16,348 nt of DNA from Mycobacterium sp. GTDB taxonomy: Bacteria > Actinomycetota > Actinomycetes > Mycobacteriales > Mycobacteriaceae. The stretch spans positions 1 through 16,348 of the forward strand of contig JAHFVB010000034.1 of NCBI GenBank assembly GCA_023264755.1, in the 5' to 3' direction. Below the pieces are notes generated by a model. That model was not told the origin of the DNA. It made no database searches and saw only the letters and a list, made by a program, of their open reading frames with translations. Shown here piece by piece: positions 13,677-16,348 of the stretch. Position 1 is the first letter of the stretch, and every line of letters starts with the position of its first letter. The position numbers and the translations under genes are program-made.

Positions 13677-14546
13677 ATGTCCAACCGAATCGTCATCACC
13701 GGCGCAGGCGGGCTCGTGGGCCGCACCCTGGCCGCCAAAGCCGGCCAGCAGGGTTACGACGTACTCGCGCTGACCTCCGCAGACTGTGACATCACCGACG
13801 CCACCGCAGTGGCCCGCGTCGTCGCCGCCGACGACGTCGTGATCAACTGCGCGGCCTACACCAAGGTCGACGACGCCGAAGCCGACGAGGACCGGGCCTA
13901 CGCCGTGAATGCCACGGGCGCGGCGCACCTCGCCCAGTCCTGCGCCAAGGCGGGCGCGGCACTGATCCACATCTCGACCGACTACGTCTTCAGCGGGCAC
14001 TTCGCCGATGGCCACCCTCGGCCCTACGAGCTCGACGACGAAACCGGCCCGCGCAGCGCCTACGGCCGCACCAAGCTGGCCGGCGAGCTCGCCGTGCTGG
14101 CGGCCATGCCGCAGGCCCACGTGGTGCGCACGTCGTGGATCTACGGCGGAACCGCCGACTTCGTCTCGGCCATCGCCGCCAAGGCGGCCGGCACCGACGC
14201 GATCGACGTCGTCGCCGACCAGGTCGGAGGCCCCACCCTGGCCGCCGATCTGGTCGACGCGTTACTCGAACTGGCCACCGGCACGATCAGCGCGCCGATC
14301 CTGCACGCCGTCAACGCAGGCGAGACCAGCCGCTACGAACAGGCCAGAGCGGTATTCGAACTGGTCGGCGCCGACCCCGACCGGGTGCGGCCGGTCGACA
14401 CCGACAAGTACCCGCGGCCCGCCCCCCGACCCGCGTACAGCGTGCTGTCGACCCGGCGCTCGACCGAGGCCGGGCTGACCCCGTTGCGGCCGTGGCGCGA
14501 GGCATTGGCCGCCGCCCTGAGTTCCGGGGGCAGTGGAGGGTCATGA
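13677..14546 (+). CDS. rmlD: dTDP-4-dehydrorhamnose reductase
   Basis: Last step of dTDP-L-rhamnose synthesis: NAD(P)H-dependent reduction of dTDP-4-keto-L-rhamnose. 289 aa of the short-chain dehydrogenase/RmlD family: nucleotide-binding GAGGLVG (9-15), NCAAYTKVDDAE, STDYVFSG (100-107), and the catalytic YxxxK as Y129/K133 in SAYGRTK. The start ATG 13677 places the Rossmann strand right at the N-terminus; GTG 13671 is possible. Rhamnose is the linker sugar between peptidoglycan and arabinogalactan, and the product is the donor for WbbL, encoded next. The wbbL start follows after 22 bases, or overlaps if an upstream GTG at 14533 is used. Confidence 0.94.
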   Translation: MSNRIVITGAGGLVGRTLAAKAGQQGYDVLALTSADCDITDATAVARVVAADDVVINCAAYTKVDDAEADEDRAYAVNATGAAHLAQSCAKAGAALIHISTDYVFSGHFADGHPRPYELDDETGPRSAYGRTKLAGELAVLAAMPQAHVVRTSWIYGGTADFVSAIAAKAAGTDAIDVVADQVGGPTLAADLVDALLELATGTISAPILHAVNAGETSRYEQARAVFELVGADPDRVRPVDTDKYPRPAPRPAYSVLSTRRSTEAGLTPLRPWREALAAALSSGGSGGS

Positions 14547-14555
14547 GCGGCCCGC

Positions 14556-14561
14556 TACCCT
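14556..14561 (+). promoter_or_regulatory. Possible internal -10 upstream of wbbL
   Basis: TACCCT lies in the rmlD-wbbL gap, 7 bases before GTG 14569. wbbL has no ribosome site of its own, so an internal near-leaderless promoter is plausible in addition to readthrough from rmlD. Confidence 0.3.
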
Positions 14562-14568
14562 CTACGCG

Positions 14569-15450
14569 GTGAGCGACGAACTGACCGTGGTGACGGTGAC
14601 CTATTCGCCGGGCCCACATCTCGAACGCTTCCTCGCCTCGCTCTCCCTCGCCACCGACCGGCCCGTGACCGTCGTGATGGCCGACAACGGGTCGACCGAC
14701 GGCGCACCGGAGGAGGCCATCGAACGCCACCCCGACACGCGGCTGATGCGAATGGGGGCGAACCTCGGCTACGGCTCGGCCGTCAATCGGGCGGCCACCG
14801 AATACCTCGGCGACTCCGCGGCGGAGTTCTTCATCGTGGCCAACCCCGACGTGCAATGGGGGCCCGGCAGCATCGACGCGCTGCTGGAGGCCGCGCAGCG
14901 GTGGCCGCTGGCCGGCTCGCTCGGCCCGCTGATCCGCGACCCCGACGGCTCGGTGTACCCGTCGGCCCGCCACCAACCCAGCATCATCCGGGGTGGCATG
15001 CACGCCGTCGTCGGCCCGGTGTGGAAGTCCAACCCCTGGACCGCGGCCTACCGCCAGGAGCGGCTGGAACCCAGCGAACGTGCCGTCGGATGGTTGTCGG
15101 GCTCCTGCCTGCTGGTGCGCAAGGCCGCCTTCGACGAGATCGGGGGCTTCGACGAGCGCTACTTCATGTACATGGAGGACGTCGACCTGGGCGATCGGAT
15201 GACGCGTGCCGGATGGCAGAACGTCTACGTTCCGACCGCCGAGATCCTGCACGACAAGGGTCACGCGACCGGCCGCGACCCGGCCCGCAACTTGGCGGCC
15301 CACCATACGAGCACCTACACTTTCCTGGCCGATCGGCATCCGGGCTGGTGGCAGGCCCCATTGCGGTGGTCGATCAAGTCCGCCTTGGCCGTCCGCGCGG
15401 GCCTCGCGGTGGGGAGTTCTCGGCGCAAGCTCGCGAAGGGACGGCAATGA
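14569..15450 (+). CDS. wbbL: N-acetylglucosaminyl-diphospho-decaprenol L-rhamnosyltransferase
   Basis: Transfers L-rhamnose from dTDP-Rha to decaprenyl-PP-GlcNAc, forming the disaccharide linker of arabinogalactan at the inner membrane face. 293 aa, GT2 family with GT-A fold: VTVTYSPGPHL, DNGSTD (39-44), ANLGYGSAVNRA, the metal/nucleotide motif NPDV (92-95) in place of DxD, GSCLLVRKAAF, and the acidic EDVDLGDR (203-210). Strong match to mycobacterial WbbL (Rv3265c). I chose GTG 14569 (MSDELTVVTVTYSPG) because the homologue starts at about this distance from TYSPG; GTG 14533 would add 12 residues. The stop overlaps the ATG of a 10-codon mini-ORF that bridges to manB. Confidence 0.95.
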   Translation: MSDELTVVTVTYSPGPHLERFLASLSLATDRPVTVVMADNGSTDGAPEEAIERHPDTRLMRMGANLGYGSAVNRAATEYLGDSAAEFFIVANPDVQWGPGSIDALLEAAQRWPLAGSLGPLIRDPDGSVYPSARHQPSIIRGGMHAVVGPVWKSNPWTAAYRQERLEPSERAVGWLSGSCLLVRKAAFDEIGGFDERYFMYMEDVDLGDRMTRAGWQNVYVPTAEILHDKGHATGRDPARNLAAHHTSTYTFLADRHPGWWQAPLRWSIKSALAVRAGLAVGSSRRKLAKGRQ

Positions 15451-15479
15451 CGTTGGCATCGACCAGGAGCGCCCGATGA
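15447..15479 (+). CDS. 10-codon mini-ORF bridging wbbL and manB
   Basis: ATG ACG TTG GCA ... CGA TGA encodes MTLASTRSAR. Its ATG overlaps the wbbL stop (ATGA, 15447-15450), and its TGA overlaps the manB ATG (ATGA, 15476-15479). It would carry terminating ribosomes from wbbL to manB. The peptide itself is probably irrelevant. It may not be translated at all, because the manB ribosome site CAGGAG lies inside it. Confidence 0.35.
   Translation: MTLASTRSAR
15464..15468 (+). promoter_or_regulatory. Ribosome binding site of manB
   Basis: AGGAG lies 7 bases before ATG 15476, inside the mini-ORF, and supports this start for manB. Confidence 0.55.
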
Positions 15480-16348
15480 GTTCAGTGAACCCGGCCGAAG
15501 TCGACGCCGTCATCCTCGTCGGTGGGCAGGGCACCAGACTGCGCCCGCTGACGTTGTCGGCCCCCAAACCCATGCTTCCGACGGCTGGTCTGCCGTTCCT
15601 CACCCACCTGCTGTCGCGGATCGCCGCGGCGGGCATCCAACACGTGGTGCTGGGCACGTCCTACAAGGCCGAGGTGTTCGAAGCCGAGTTCGGCGACGGG
15701 TCCAAGCTCGGGCTGCAGATCGAGTACGTCTACGAGGCCGAGCCCCGGGGCACCGGCGGTGGCATCGCGAACGTCACGTCCAAACTTCGGTACGACACGG
15801 TGATGGTGTTCAACGGTGACGTGTTGTCCGGGCTGGACCTCGGAGCCATGCTGGACAGCCACGCCGCCCGCAAGGCCGACGTCACCCTGCATCTGGTGCG
15901 GGTGGGCGATCCGCGCGCATTCGGTTGCGTACCAACCGATTCCGATGGTGTGGTGACCGCCTTCCTGGAGAAGACGCAGGATCCGCCGACCGATCAGATC
16001 AACGCGGGCTGCTACGTCTTCGAGCGCGCGGTGCTCGACCGGATCCCCAGGGACCGCGAGGTGTCGGTCGAACGCGAGGTCTTCCCGGGCCTGTTGGCCG
16101 ACGGGCTGAAGGTCTGCGGCTTCGTCGACTCGAGCTACTGGCGCGACATGGGCACCCCCGAGGACTTCGTCCGCGGCTCGGCCGACCTGGTGCGCGGCAT
16201 CGCGCCCTCACCCGCCCTGGGTGGGCATCGCGGTGAGGAGTTGGTGCACGACCGCGCGGCGGTCGCGCCGGGTGCGTTGCTCATCGGTGGCACCGTCGTC
16301 GGGCGCGGAGCCGAGATCGGACCTGGCGTCCGGTTGGACGGCGCAGTG
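15476..16348 (+). CDS. manB: Mannose-1-phosphate guanylyltransferase, 3' end outside the window
   Basis: Makes GDP-mannose from mannose-1-phosphate and GTP, the donor for mannosylated envelope glycolipids and proteins. 291 codons are present without a stop. The nucleotidyltransferase domain has the signature LVGGQGTRLRPLTLSAPKPM (14-33), EPRGTGGGIANV, the metal site NGDVLSG (113-119), FLEKT, INAGCYVF (175-182) and SYWRDMGTPEDF. From about residue 245 a left-handed beta-helix of hexapeptide repeats begins (LIGGTVVGRGAEIGPGVRLDG) and is cut by the window edge. It closely resembles M. tuberculosis Rv3264c, called manB (also manC, earlier rmlA2). It lies downstream of wbbL through ATGA overlaps and is probably co-transcribed with it. 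Confidence 0.92.
   Translation, partial: MSSVNPAEVDAVILVGGQGTRLRPLTLSAPKPMLPTAGLPFLTHLLSRIAAAGIQHVVLGTSYKAEVFEAEFGDGSKLGLQIEYVYEAEPRGTGGGIANVTSKLRYDTVMVFNGDVLSGLDLGAMLDSHAARKADVTLHLVRVGDPRAFGCVPTDSDGVVTAFLEKTQDPPTDQINAGCYVFERAVLDRIPRDREVSVEREVFPGLLADGLKVCGFVDSSYWRDMGTPEDFVRGSADLVRGIAPSPALGGHRGEELVHDRAAVAPGALLIGGTVVGRGAEIGPGVRLDGAV

Noticed and set aside
1..16348. tRNA, rRNA, insertion sequences, prophage or toxin-antitoxin genes
   Set aside because: None recognised on either strand. All sizeable coding regions are accounted for by the listed genes.

Overview
The window reads as high-GC actinobacterial chromosome, almost certainly a Mycobacterium/Mycolicibacterium. The right half carries a conserved mycobacterial core: PH-domain membrane protein, GtrA protein, purK, purE, fadE25, LCP ligase, rmlD, wbbL and manB, in the relative order of the M. 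tuberculosis Rv3278c-Rv3264c region as I remember it. Several genes show mycobacterial-style leaderless starts: a TANNNT -10 element placed so that transcription would begin on the start codon.

Layout. (1) 1-2193: a secreted GH16 glycosidase (minus), a 400-bp divergent intergenic region, birA (plus), then an AT-richer gap. (2) 2194-3600: a second secreted GH16 enzyme with an N-terminal carbohydrate-binding module and a Thr-Pro linker. (3) 3736-6170: a 747-aa polytopic membrane protein of glycosyltransferase/polymerase-like character, translationally coupled to a 64-aa two-TM protein. (4) 6308-7954: a double-zinc-ribbon/DUF2510 membrane protein with an apparent one-base frameshift in a C run, then a SAM methyltransferase. 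(5) 7964-12124: PH-domain protein, antiparallel GtrA protein, purK-purE and fadE25. (6) 12146-16348: the LCP ligase divergent from rmlD-wbbL-manB; manB runs off the right edge.

How the genes fit together. RmlD (dTDP-rhamnose), WbbL (rhamnosyl linker of arabinogalactan), ManB (GDP-mannose) and the LCP protein (attachment of arabinogalactan to peptidoglycan) form a cell-envelope cluster. PurK and PurE are consecutive steps of purine synthesis. Between birA and the PH-domain gene, where M. tuberculosis has its homologues side by side, about 6 kb of accessory genes is present here, and a related GH16 gene lies on the other side of birA. I infer that this block makes, modifies or trims an extracellular glycan. 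That is a hypothesis: no polymer or substrate can be read from the sequence. No RNA genes, insertion sequences, CRISPR arrays or prophage genes were seen.
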